Positions 25,000 through 34,070 of a stretch of 42,447 nt of DNA are shown piece after piece. Source of the stretch: Leuconostoc fallax KCTC 3537 (lineage in GTDB: Bacteria > Bacillota > Bacilli > Lactobacillales > Lactobacillaceae); contig NZ_AEIZ01000021.1 of assembly GCF_000165675.1 (NCBI RefSeq), positions 1 through 42,447 on the forward strand. Direction: 5' to 3'. How positions within the stretch are numbered: position 1 is the first letter of the stretch; each line of letters begins with the position of its first letter. Under the pieces are notes generated by a model. That model saw only the letters and a list, made by a program, of their open reading frames with translations. It was not told the origin of the DNA and ran no database searches. The position numbers were made by a program, and so were the translations under genes.

Positions 25000-25634
25000 T
25001 GGCAAAAACTAATATCGCTGTCATCGATTATGGTGCCGGTAATATTCTCAATGTTCTCAAAGCCTTGTCATATATCGGTTTAGATGCAACATTCACCCAA
25101 AATCCTGATGATATTGCCAATGCCGATGCCATTATTTTACCTGGTGTCGGTGCCTTTGCCCCAGCAATGGCAGCGTTAAATCAACGCCAATTGATTGCAC
25201 CAATTCAATCAGCAGTTCAACGTCAAATACCACTATTAGGTGTTTGTTTGGGTATGCAACTACTATTTGATAGTTCAACAGAACATGGTGACACGAAGGG
25301 CCTTGGTCTGATCCCCGGTGATGTTGTCCCCATCCCCACAGATTTAGGCGTCAAAGTACCACATATGGGTTGGAATAAAAACCACGTTACGCAATCTCAC
25401 CCACTAGCTAACCCTATTGATGATGAATATACTTATTTCGTTCATTCTTACTATGCCAAAACGCAAGCAAAATATATTCTATCTGAAACCAATTATGGCA
25501 TCGCCATCCCTAGTCTCGTTGGCTACCAAAATGTTTTTGGGGCACAATTCCATCCAGAAAAAAGTAGCACCATTGGCTTGGAAGTATTACGTCAATTCGG
25601 CCAATATGTTAACGCAAATAAGGAGTCCATATGA
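24999..25634 (+). CDS. hisH: Imidazoleglycerol-phosphate synthase glutaminase subunit
   Basis: This 211-residue class I glutamine amidotransferase has the nucleophile in LLGVCLGMQLLFD and the His-Glu pair in FGAQFHPEKSS, with VIDYGAGNI at the start. It supplies ammonia to HisF. It overlaps hisB by 1 nt and hisA by 4 nt. Confidence 0.97.
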   Translation: MAKTNIAVIDYGAGNILNVLKALSYIGLDATFTQNPDDIANADAIILPGVGAFAPAMAALNQRQLIAPIQSAVQRQIPLLGVCLGMQLLFDSSTEHGDTKGLGLIPGDVVPIPTDLGVKVPHMGWNKNHVTQSHPLANPIDDEYTYFVHSYYAKTQAKYILSETNYGIAIPSLVGYQNVFGAQFHPEKSSTIGLEVLRQFGQYVNANKESI

Positions 25635-26365
25635 TTATCCCTGCTATCGATTTATATCAATCTAAATCTGTTCGCCTCTATCAAGGCGATTTTGACCAAC
25701 TGAGTATCATCAATGACAATCCCGTACAACAGGCAATGGATTTTGCCAATGCCGGCATTCAAAAATTACATCTTGTTGATTTAGATGGTGCCAAAGCAGG
25801 TCGCCCCATTAATCAAAAAATTATTGAAGCCATTGTGCAAACTACATCTTTGAAAGTCGAAATTGGTGGTGGTATTCGCGATGAAGCGACAGCTGATCAA
25901 TGGCTATCAACAGGCGTTGATCGTATTGTATTAGGTTCGGCTGCTATTCAAGACCCTGATTTACTGTCTACTTTAATCCAAAAATACGGGCCAGATCGTG
26001 TTGTTGTTGGTGTCGATGGTAAAAACAACTTAGTGGCCACTGATGGTTGGCTTAAACAATCTCAACTCAGTTTCGGTGATTTAATTGCTGCAATGTTCGC
26101 ACGTGGCGTTCGTGAATTTATCGTTACAGATACAACGAAAGATGGTACATTATCCGGTCCTAACGTTGCACTGTTGCAATCACTTAATATGCAATTCCCC
26201 AATGCTAATATTATTGCCAGTGGTGGTATTAGTAACATTGACGATATTATTACCCTTCAAAAAGCTGGCATTAATGATATTATCGTTGGGAAAGCTTTAG
26301 CTACAAATAATATCACCTTAGCTGAAATAACAGCCCTATCTAATCCCATTTCAGGGGGAAAATAA
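25631..26365 (+). CDS. hisA: ProFAR isomerase
   Basis: This 244-residue TIM barrel has the catalytic aspartates in MIIPAIDLYQSKSVRLYQGD and FIVTDTTKDGTLSGPN, and phosphate-binding GGGIRD and ASGGISN. It opens the ribose ring of ProFAR. AAGGAGTCCAT supports the ATG at 25631. Confidence 0.97.
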   Translation: MIIPAIDLYQSKSVRLYQGDFDQLSIINDNPVQQAMDFANAGIQKLHLVDLDGAKAGRPINQKIIEAIVQTTSLKVEIGGGIRDEATADQWLSTGVDRIVLGSAAIQDPDLLSTLIQKYGPDRVVVGVDGKNNLVATDGWLKQSQLSFGDLIAAMFARGVREFIVTDTTKDGTLSGPNVALLQSLNMQFPNANIIASGGISNIDDIITLQKAGINDIIVGKALATNNITLAEITALSNPISGGK

Positions 26366-27132
26366 ATGACATTAGCCAAACGTATTATTCCTGCCTTAGA
26401 TGTCAAAGATGGTCAGGTTGTCAAAGGTATTCAGTTCCTTAATCTCACAACAATTGGTGATCCTGTTGAAATTGCGAAAGCCTACCAAGATCAGGGCGCG
26501 GATGAATTAGTTTTCTTAGATATTACAGCAACTTTTGAAAATCGAAATATTATGACATCAGTCATCCAAGCTGTGTCAAAAGAAGTTTTCATTCCTCTCA
26601 CAGTGGGCGGTGGATTAAGAACGCTAGATGATATCAAAGCTATTTTCCATGCCGGTGCAGATAAAATTTTCTTAAATTCTGCTGCCATTCAAAACCCAAC
26701 TTTAGTTCAAGAAGCGGCACAATTATTTGGTAACCAAGCAGTTGTTGGTGCCATTGATGCTCGCTTCAATGCTGAAAAACAATTTTATGAAGTCTATCGT
26801 GTTGGTGGCCGCCAAGCAACTGGAATCAATGCGTTAGATTGGGCTGAACAGCTTGTGTCATACGGTGCTGGTGAATTGCTTGTCACAAGCATGGATGCTG
26901 ACGGTACCAAAAACGGTTATGATATTACCCTATATGATCTGCTCACCCAACGTGTTAATGTCCCCATCATCGCTAGTGGTGGTGCTGGTAAAACTGATGA
27001 CTTTATTGATGTTTTTCAACAGACTAATGTCGATGGTGCTTTAGCCGCTTCTGTCTTTCATTATGGCGAAATTACTATTCCAGAGCTTAAGACCACACTA
27101 CTAAAAAGGAGATCCCTATTCGTGTTAAATAA
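26366..27132 (+). CDS. hisF: Imidazoleglycerol-phosphate synthase cyclase subunit (frameshift at its end)
   Basis: A TIM barrel of about 255 residues: IIPALDVKDGQVVKGIQF, FLDITATFENR, VGGGLRTLDD, AIDARF and TSMDADGTKNGYD. It closes the imidazole ring together with HisH. As written the frame runs on into hisI, giving an apparent HisF-HisI fusion. Adding one A to the 5-A run at 27103-27107 gives [11 protein letters not shown] and a stop at 27130-27132, a natural HisF ending, and leaves a ribosome binding site and a separate start for hisI. I therefore end hisF at 27132. Confidence 0.9.
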
Positions 27133-27459
27133 TCCACAACCAGACTTTTCAAAAAATGGCGGTTTACTACCAACTATTATTGTTGATAACAACACACAAC
27201 AAGTACTGACCCTTGCTTACATGAATCAAGAAAGTTTTGAAAAACACTTGAGACACAACAAACATGGTTTTACTCACGTTCTAGACAAACACTATGGCAT
27301 AAAGGTGAGACTTCTGGACATACACAACAAGTCGTTTCATTGACCTTAGATTGTGATCAAGATACGCTGTTGGTCAAAGTAATTCCTAATGGTCCTGCAT
27401 GCCACACTGGTAGCACATCATGCTTCAATCAATCTATTCCAATAAAAAAGGAGTCTTAA
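27122..27459 (+). CDS. hisI: Phosphoribosyl-AMP cyclohydrolase (one frameshift)
   Basis: GTG 27122, after AAGGAGATCCCTATTC, starts [20 protein letters not shown] and continues [13 protein letters not shown]. Adding one A to the 5-A run at 27240-27244 restores [38 protein letters not shown] and [12 protein letters not shown], including the zinc and magnesium ligands. The result is about 112 residues, normal for stand-alone HisI. As written the frame ends early at 27343. It overlaps hisF by 11 nt and is followed by hisE. Confidence 0.88.
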
Positions 27460-27462
27460 AAA

Positions 27463-27786
27463 ATGGCACAACAAACATTATCGGAACTTTACGATCTCGT
27501 ACGCTCACGCAAAGAAAATCCAATTGAAGGCAGCTATACGGACTACCTTTTTAACAAAGGACTTGATAAAATTCTTAAAAAAGTTGGTGAAGAAAATACC
27601 GAAGTTATTATCGGTGCGAAAAATACCAATGATGAATTAATTTTTGAAACAGCTGATTACCTTTATCATCTAATGGTATTATTAGTGGCAAAAGATATCC
27701 CACTTTCCGCAATTGAAGCTGAACTTGGTAGCCGTCTTGACCAACAATCACGTTTACACGAGCGCCCTAATATCGATAATCTTTAA
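27463..27786 (+). CDS. hisE: Phosphoribosyl-ATP diphosphatase
   Basis: This 107-residue MazG-like all-helical hydrolase has KVGEENTEVIIGAKN and ETADYLYHLMVLL, which carry the acidic metal ligands. It removes pyrophosphate from phosphoribosyl-ATP, the step before HisI. AAAAAAGGAGTCTTAAAAA precedes the ATG; it lies 3 nt after the hisI stop. Confidence 0.95.
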   Translation: MAQQTLSELYDLVRSRKENPIEGSYTDYLFNKGLDKILKKVGEENTEVIIGAKNTNDELIFETADYLYHLMVLLVAKDIPLSAIEAELGSRLDQQSRLHERPNIDNL

Positions 27787-27804
27787 TCAGGAGTAGAGCC
27801 AATT

Positions 27805-28887
27805 ATGAAACCCACCATTAAAAATATACAACCCTATGTAGCCGAAGCACCTGTTCAAGCTATCCAACAAGCCTACCATCTAGACCACATTGCGCGTTTA
27901 TCAGCTAATGAAAACGTCTATGGTGCCAGTCCGAAGGTATATGAAGCACTACAACAACTTAATCAAGATGTCCTTAACTATTACCCTGATGGTAACGCCA
28001 ATGATTTACGTCAAGCGCTGAGCCAATTAACTGGCATTGCTGATGAAAAATTCTTATTTGGTAATGGTGCTGATGAACTGATTAGTTTGATTAGCCGCGT
28101 CTTCCTAACATCTGATAGTAATATCGTTATTCAGGCGCCTACTTTTGGTGCTTATCGTACCGAAGCCAATATTGAAGGTGCTGAAGTACGTGCCATTCCC
28201 GTTTTTGAGCAAAATGGTCATACTGATTTTTCTGGGATGCTGGATGCCATTGATGAAAAAACTAGTTTAGTTTGGTTAGTTAATCCCAATAATCCAACCG
28301 GTGTCTTTGAACCGGTAACTGATATTGAAAATTTTCTCAATCAATTACCATCAGACGTCGTACTTGTTGTTGATGAAGCTTATTATGATTTTGTTAACAA
28401 TCAAAAAGCGACTGCTTTGCCACTATTAGCAACTCATGATAATTTAATTGTTGTACGGACACTTTCAAAAGCCTATGGCTTGGCTAACCTTCGCATTGGC
28501 TGGTTAGCAACTAATGCAACGATTCACCGTGATATTAATGCCATTCGAGCACCATATAATCTATCTTCTTATCAGATTGCTGGTGGTGTTGCTGCTATTG
28601 AAGATCAAGATTATTTGCAGAAAGTAGTCGCTGGTATCCAAGATGAGCGAACAAAATGGCTAGCAGTTTTAGATAGCCTCAATGTTCCTTACTATGTTTC
28701 AGATACCAACTTCCTTTGGTTTAAAGTTGCTGACGCCAAACGATTAGGTGAACAATTATTATCACAGGGTGTTCAAGTGAATAGTCGTCTTAATCCACAA
28801 TGGATTCGAATTGCAATCGGTTTGCCTGAAGATAATCTTCTTGCTCAAAAAATTACCAGTAAATATATTCACACTGCAGCACAATAA
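27805..28887 (+). CDS. hisC: Histidinol-phosphate aminotransferase
   Basis: This 360-residue class I/II aminotransferase has LSANENVYGASPKV, YYPDGNANDLR, LFGNGADELI, WLVNPNNPTG, VVDEAYYDF and the PLP lysine in RTLSKAYGLANLRIGW. It converts imidazole-acetol phosphate to histidinol phosphate. It is the last gene of the operon and is followed by a terminator. A histidinol-phosphatase gene is not in the window. Confidence 0.96.
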   Translation: MKPTIKNIQPYVAEAPVQAIQQAYHLDHIARLSANENVYGASPKVYEALQQLNQDVLNYYPDGNANDLRQALSQLTGIADEKFLFGNGADELISLISRVFLTSDSNIVIQAPTFGAYRTEANIEGAEVRAIPVFEQNGHTDFSGMLDAIDEKTSLVWLVNPNNPTGVFEPVTDIENFLNQLPSDVVLVVDEAYYDFVNNQKATALPLLATHDNLIVVRTLSKAYGLANLRIGWLATNATIHRDINAIRAPYNLSSYQIAGGVAAIEDQDYLQKVVAGIQDERTKWLAVLDSLNVPYYVSDTNFLWFKVADAKRLGEQLLSQGVQVNSRLNPQWIRIAIGLPEDNLLAQKITSKYIHTAAQ

Positions 28888-28895
28888 ATATCAAT

Positions 28896-28935
28896 AAAAA
28901 GAGTATCCCTAACACTACATGGCATACTTTTTTAT
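28896..28935 (+). terminator. Terminator of the his operon
   Basis: Imperfect hairpin AAAAAGAGTATCCC / GGCATACTTTTTT beginning 9 nt after the hisC stop, ending in a T run. Confidence 0.65.
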
Positions 28936-29003
28936 TTTCATTATTTCACGCCATAAACCATTGATTTTGTATATAATAAAGCTATTAATCATGGGGGAAT
29001 TTT

Positions 29004-29999
29004 ATGCATTTAATTGAATCTATTAACCGGCGGATACCTTTTCGTTATTGGGTATTGCTCATCAGCATCATACTCATTGTATTATTACATCATTTTATGT
29101 CGTTACTACTACTGACAACGATTTTCGCCTATCTCGCGATGACCTTAGCTAAGTATATCGGCCGTTATTCAAAGCTTTCGCACGGTTTATCCGTCACTAT
29201 TGTCTATCTTATTGTCATGACTGCGTTAATTTTAGGTATCAAACATGGTGCTTCTACATTGATTCAGCAAGTAGACAGCATGATTCATCTCGCACAACAT
29301 ATTAATTGGCACAAAAATGGTATTTTGAATGAGATTTACAAAAATGGCCATCAATATACTTCATTTATTAGTACGAACCAATTAATTAATACTGGGTTGT
29401 CACAACTAAGTCACTTCGGGCACATTATTTATGAATTAATTTTGGCCCTACTCTTTAGCTTTATTTTTAGTATTACTTATCCCAAACTTAGAAATTGGGG
29501 CAAAAACTTCATCAATAGTCCCTTTAAAATGTTCTTTGGTGAATTTTATATTATTGCCCATCGTTTTATTACAATTTTGGGTAAATTGTTTGAAGTACAA
29601 CTGATCATTTGTGTCATCAATACAACATTAATGATTAGTGCACTAGCCATATTACAATTTCCTTATTTATTAGGCTTTAGTATCATGATTTTTATTTTGG
29701 GATTAATTCCAGTTTTCGGTGTTATCATATCCTTAATTCCATTAACTGTTACTGCGTTCATTATTGGTGATTGGCACACTGCCTTGGTGATCATTCTATG
29801 GGTTGCCTTTATACATTTATTGGAATCCTATTTCCTACATCCACACCTAATGTCACAAAAAACACATATGCCAATTCTAGTGATCCTTATAAACTTAATT
29901 ATCATGGAACGCTTATTAGGCGCCTGGGGATTAATTGTTGGACTGCCTATTTTAACCTTTTTACTAGACTTCTTTAGAATTCAAAAATTTAATGATTGA
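29004..29999 (+). CDS. AI-2E family transporter
   Basis: This 331-residue protein has about eight membrane segments, a soluble loop (residues 90-140) and a C-terminal GLIPVFGVIISLIPL / HLLESYFLHPHLMSQKTHM region characteristic of the AI-2E (UPF0118) permeases, which include TqsA and sodium-proton antiporters. The substrate is unknown. ATGGGGGAATTTT precedes the ATG and TATATAAT lies about 30 nt upstream. It is monocistronic, bounded by terminators. Confidence 0.88.
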   Translation: MHLIESINRRIPFRYWVLLISIILIVLLHHFMSLLLLTTIFAYLAMTLAKYIGRYSKLSHGLSVTIVYLIVMTALILGIKHGASTLIQQVDSMIHLAQHINWHKNGILNEIYKNGHQYTSFISTNQLINTGLSQLSHFGHIIYELILALLFSFIFSITYPKLRNWGKNFINSPFKMFFGEFYIIAHRFITILGKLFEVQLIICVINTTLMISALAILQFPYLLGFSIMIFILGLIPVFGVIISLIPLTVTAFIIGDWHTALVIILWVAFIHLLESYFLHPHLMSQKTHMPILVILINLIIMERLLGAWGLIVGLPILTFLLDFFRIQKFND

Positions 30000-30004
30000 T
30001 ATGA

Positions 30005-30029
30005 AAAAAGCCCCTTCATGGGGCTTTTT
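30005..30029. terminator. Bidirectional terminator
   Basis: AAAAAGCCCC-TTCAT-GGGGCTTTTT directly after the AI-2E gene, facing the end of the minus-strand glycosylation cluster. Confidence 0.93.
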
Positions 30030-30057
30030 ATGTTGTCTATGTTTATTAACTGTAATC

Positions 30058-30916
30058 CTAATCAGGTAAAATTTTTTCAACTCCATTGCCTTTTCCCACC
30101 AATCAATATCATATTGATCTCGATAACCCACTAAAAGATTAGATGGCTTTGGTACTGGTAAAAAATGTTTAATTTTAATATGGTACGCTGCTTCTATCAG
30201 TGTTTTTTATAACTCTCCGGAACATCCCAATGATCTAAAAATTTTACATTTTCTTGATAATTATATTCATGTGCTAATATTAAAATATTCGGATTAAACT
30301 TTTTATTAATTAATTCTTGATCTGGGAAACTAACAAAATGGCCGTTGTTAATATCATTTACAAGATCAAAAATAGTCCAGTTCATCGCATAACGTTTATT
30401 ATTAAATAATATAACACCAGAATTAATATACTTTGAAGAATCAGAAATTTTATATATTTTATTATAATGTTGCAAAGCATCTTTGTCTGAACTATTTAAA
30501 TAATGAAATATATCTAAAACTCCAGCAACAGTAGCGTTTTCTATTTGATCAAACACTTCATGGATATCAGTATAAATCAACGTATCAGCATCTAAATAAA
30601 GCATTGTATCAAATTCTTGAAACTCTATGGGGATACCCAATCTTAAAAAAGTTACTGCTGGAAATCGTTCTGAAATATTATTATTAATTTGATTAATCCA
30701 TTTTGGAAACCGCCAAAATGATATTTTGATTTGTGGCTTACCATTTAAAATGGGTAGTTGGCGTATGGTGGATTGTTGATAATCAAATGTTTTATCTGTG
30801 AAAACTAAAATATCTAATACTTCTTCAGAAATATAATGATCGATAATAGATTGAATGGATACAGCTACCAGCCATTCATAGTGACCACTGTAAGTATAGA
30901 ACACAGCTTTTTTCAT
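30058..30916 (-). CDS. GT8 family glycosyltransferase (two frameshifts near the end)
   Basis: The N-terminal 239 residues are read directly: MKKAVFYTYSGHYEWLVAVS, FLRLGIPIEF, the DXD motif MLYLDADTLIY, YINSGVILFNNKRY and FPDQELINKKF. Then two runs of 6 A (one next to TATAAAAAACAC near 30202, one next to TTGAAAAAATTTT near 30073) each need one more base to give KTLIEAAYHIKIKHFLPVP, YDIDWWEKAMELKKILPD and a stop at 30058-30060, about 286 residues. GT8 enzymes transfer glucose or galactose and occur in serine-rich adhesin loci, where they extend the core GlcNAc. This is the last gene of the accessory Sec cluster. Confidence 0.82.
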
Positions 30917-30984
30917 TGAAAACTATTCCTCTCTAAATTTATGAGCCAACTAAATTTAATAGATAGTTCAAATACCATCTACTA

Positions 30985-31217
30985 TCATTTAACAAAAATT
31001 TGAAGAATAATGGTAATTAAGCCAGCTAATATACCTGCAGCCACCACAACAGCTAATAGTATTTGTATTTTTTCATATTTATATTTTTCTTTTTGCTTTT
31101 TATCGGTTCATACCGTATTCGGCTCAGACGTTCATCAATTGATTTTTGTATTGGATCTTGTATAAAACTATCTCTATTATTTTTGTCACTTTTATGATTC
31201 CTAACATCTCCACCCAT
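30985..31217 (-). CDS. Small tail-anchored protein, Asp4/Asp5-like candidate (one frameshift)
   Basis: ATG 31217 overlaps the gtfB stop (TAATG) and begins MGGDVRNHKSDKNNRDSF, continuing IQKSIDERLSRIRYEPIKSK. Adding one A to a 5-A run near 31100 joins a C-terminal helix, KIQILLAVVVAAGILAGLIT, ending IILQIFVK at 30985, for about 77 residues. A charged N-terminus with a single C-terminal membrane helix is SecE-like. In streptococci the small accessory proteins Asp4 and Asp5 belong to the SecY2 channel, so this is a positional candidate. I do not recognise the sequence. The remaining 30917-30984 gap holds the GT8 leader. Confidence 0.5.
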
Positions 31218-32542
31218 TAACCTATACCATTTTGATAATCCATACTGCTACTTTGATTAACATATTTTTGTTGCTTTTTTAATTCTGATAATAAATATGA
31301 ATGACTGTCTAGGCATTCCTTTATTACATTAATCAACTCTACACTGTTCTTTTGATCGAATATATGCTCAGGTGATATAAACTTTTTATTGTGTATAGTA
31401 TTTTTAAAAGTTAACACTAACATCCCATTTAAATAAGCTTGCCGAACAGCATACTTTATTTCTATTCCATGGTTAATATCCAAATAGAACGAACATTTTT
31501 CAAACAAATGACTAGCATCACCTTCTTTAATGTTTGGATATAGTACCACATTATGATAATTAGATAGCTCCATTAACTTGGACGACATTTCCGTAAGAGC
31601 AGCAATGTGAAAATTTATTTTCGGCAGTGACTCAATAATTGTACTAATTGCTTCAATACTATCGGAATTTGTTAGTATCAGTACATCTAATTTTTCTCGA
31701 TTAATATTTCTTATTGGATATATAAAGCCTAAGTACGATATTTTATTTATTAGGTCTGGGTATTTCAACTGTATATTTTGATAATCACTTTTATTTTGAA
31801 ATATTACTTTTTTAGTCCTATTGGGATTCCGTAATAGCGTTATCATATTGCCCGGTAATTTGAAGTCATTAGGCAACGACTCTTGCCAAAATAAAATATC
31901 ATCCCCTGGTTTAGATAACTTATACGAAACAAAAAATGGGATAGATAAAGAATTATATAAAATACGATCTATATTACCAAATACCTTATTCAAATAGAAA
32001 TTTACAAATTCTACACGTGATTTAAAAAGATGAATTTGTTCATGTGTATTTAAAATAATATCTTTAGTCATATGATTTTCAACGATAACTTCATAATGAC
32101 CATTATTATAATAAGTAGTCATTGTTGGCTGCTTGTTTAAATTATAACTAGTACGAGCAAATTTGATACCAAGTTTACTATAGTGATCAACAATGCGAAT
32201 ATTACCATCTAAATCCAACCATTCTACCCTTTGAACATAGCGTTTATTTGTTATATTGGGAGCGTAAACAATACTAGCTCTTTTATTATTATCTTCATAA
32301 ATGGCAGCGCCATTATTATTTCCACGAATTTCCCAAAAATCAGGACATTTAACCTGATTAAAATATAAAGGTTCTCCTTCCCCTTTATAGATACTTGCAT
32401 AATAGGCAAAGGGGGACGTTACATCGTCTGGTAAAAATCCATTTTCATCAATGACCACAGTTGGATGAGTATACCCAGACAATTGTAACGATTGATGAAG
32501 ATCAATACTTTCTTGCGAGTAATTATCAAATAAGTTAATCAT
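31217..32542 (-). CDS. gtfB: Accessory Sec glycosyltransferase stabilising subunit GtfB
   Basis: This 441-residue protein starts MINLFDNYSQESIDLHQSLQ, the GtfB signature, followed by WLDLDGNIRIVDHY, GIKFARTSYN and a C-terminal GT-B fold without an evident complete donor site (LDVLILTNSDSIEAISTII; FEKCSFYLDINHG). GtfB is the acceptor-binding partner of GtfA; together they add the first O-linked GlcNAc to serine-rich repeats before export. Its start overlaps the gtfA stop by 4 nt. The gene is intact. Confidence 0.9.
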   Translation of the reverse strand: MINLFDNYSQESIDLHQSLQLSGYTHPTVVIDENGFLPDDVTSPFAYYASIYKGEGEPLYFNQVKCPDFWEIRGNNNGAAIYEDNNKRASIVYAPNITNKRYVQRVEWLDLDGNIRIVDHYSKLGIKFARTSYNLNKQPTMTTYYNNGHYEVIVENHMTKDIILNTHEQIHLFKSRVEFVNFYLNKVFGNIDRILYNSLSIPFFVSYKLSKPGDDILFWQESLPNDFKLPGNMITLLRNPNRTKKVIFQNKSDYQNIQLKYPDLINKISYLGFIYPIRNINREKLDVLILTNSDSIEAISTIIESLPKINFHIAALTEMSSKLMELSNYHNVVLYPNIKEGDASHLFEKCSFYLDINHGIEIKYAVRQAYLNGMLVLTFKNTIHNKKFISPEHIFDQKNSVELINVIKECLDSHSYLLSELKKQQKYVNQSSSMDYQNGIG

Positions 32543-34041
32543 TTAACACCTACTTCATTAATTAGTATTTGCCATCTTTTCTCAACTTCCTTTACCAAAT
32601 ATTTCTCAGCAATCTTATAAGAATTCTGAGAAAAATCAGATAAATCATGTTGCTCAAATAACGTGATAATTTTATTACTTAATTGTACAGCGATGTCCTC
32701 TACATCACATGACTTATTAAAAGGAATTAAATACCCATTTTGATTATTTTTAATAAATGTTTGATTACCATAGCGAACATTAAAACCAATCATAGGTAAC
32801 CCTGATCCAACAGCTTCCATTAGGGTTAACCCGAAGCCCTCACTGGTAGAGGCTGAAATATAAGTATCATATTTTTGATAAATATGTTCTAAATCAACGT
32901 GTCCTCTTAATTTTATATAATTCTGTGCACTATTATCTTCAATAATTTTTTAAGCTTTTGATTTTCTCCACCTTCCCCGTAAATATCAAAAGTAAGATCT
33001 GGTATATATTTTTTGACTTAATTACCGCCTTTATCAACCAGTCCACATGCTTTTCAGTTGCTAATCGAGAAGCCGTAATCAGTGAATGTTTTTTCTATTT
33101 TCTAGAGGGAAGTACAATTGTTTCAAGTTACCGACAGGAATATCAAATATTCTGGGGTTTAGTTTCGTATATTTTGAAAAATGATACTCCAGTAACTTTT
33201 TTGTGCTAAAGTTGCTGTAATAAAAAATCAATATTATCAGCTTGATCAAATTGATACTCATAAAAATTATTCCACAAAATATTTTTTGTATCAGTTTGAT
33301 TTTCATTAAAATGTTCTGCATGAACAACAACACCTACTTTAGCTGGTGCACTATATTTTAATATCGTACTTCCTATATTTGTCGCACGATCTAAAATAAT
33401 AATATCCTGCGTTGTGAAATTAAAACATTTCAACATATATGCAAGCAAGCCTTCTTTTCCATAAATAATTTGATTTTTAAATTTAAAAACAGAGTTTTTC
33501 CCATCAACTATTTCTTCAAATGCTATCGAACCATTTTGGTTAAAAAAATGACGTTCATATACATAGGCTTTGTTATCTTTAGGTGCATAATACTCTGAAA
33601 ATAATTTAGTATATGTGTAATAATCCTTTCGAATTAATTTTCCATGAGAAACAAATTCTGCACGTTCCACCGATTCTTTATTTTTTTATCCAAATAGGCT
33701 GTTATAATTATGTCATCTTTTTCAAAGAAGTATCGAATATAATTTTTACCACGTTCTATGCGATCAAACGTTGTGGGAAATGTAGATTCTAATTGATTCA
33801 ATGAATATGAAGTGGGTGCAACCTTAATATCAGAAAAATACTGATAAATCCAAATAATTTCATCATCAAAGAAACCAATATTATGCGTAAGGTGCTCAAT
33901 ATTATCACTTGTAATGAGATCCATAAAAATAAACTTTGCCGGTTGCCCCAATTGTCTAAAAATTTCTGCACGATATAATTGTGCATATTCTACCCCGCTA
34001 CTAGCCCAACCGATACCTAGATTAAAATTATAAACTGTCAT
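32539..34041 (-). CDS. gtfA: Accessory Sec glycosyltransferase GtfA (five frameshifts)
   Basis: The start MTVYNFNLGIGWASSGVEYA is the GtfA signature. The protein continues over five frame breaks: near 33685 (7 A to 8), 33222-33227 (one T too many), near 33098 (6 A to 7), near 33010 (6 to 7) and near 32950 (6 to 7). The pieces join as DKKNKESVERAEF, NIDFYYSNFSTKKLLEY, RKKHSLITASRLATEKHVDW, PDLTFDIYGEGGEN and YISASTSEGFGLTLMEAVGSGLPM. The last part holds the GT4 nucleotide-sugar site. The repaired length is about 500 residues, normal for GtfA. Every break lies in an A or T run, so error is more likely than decay. It adds GlcNAc to the adhesin. Confidence 0.88.
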
Positions 34042-34070
34042 ATCTACCTCCTTTTTAATCTAAACTAGTC

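Noticed and set aside
26366-27343. Apparent HisF-HisI fusion protein
   Set aside because: A single extra A at 27103-27107 gives a natural HisF C-terminus and stop, and a ribosome site plus GTG start for hisI lie exactly there. The same frame also breaks inside hisI at another A run.
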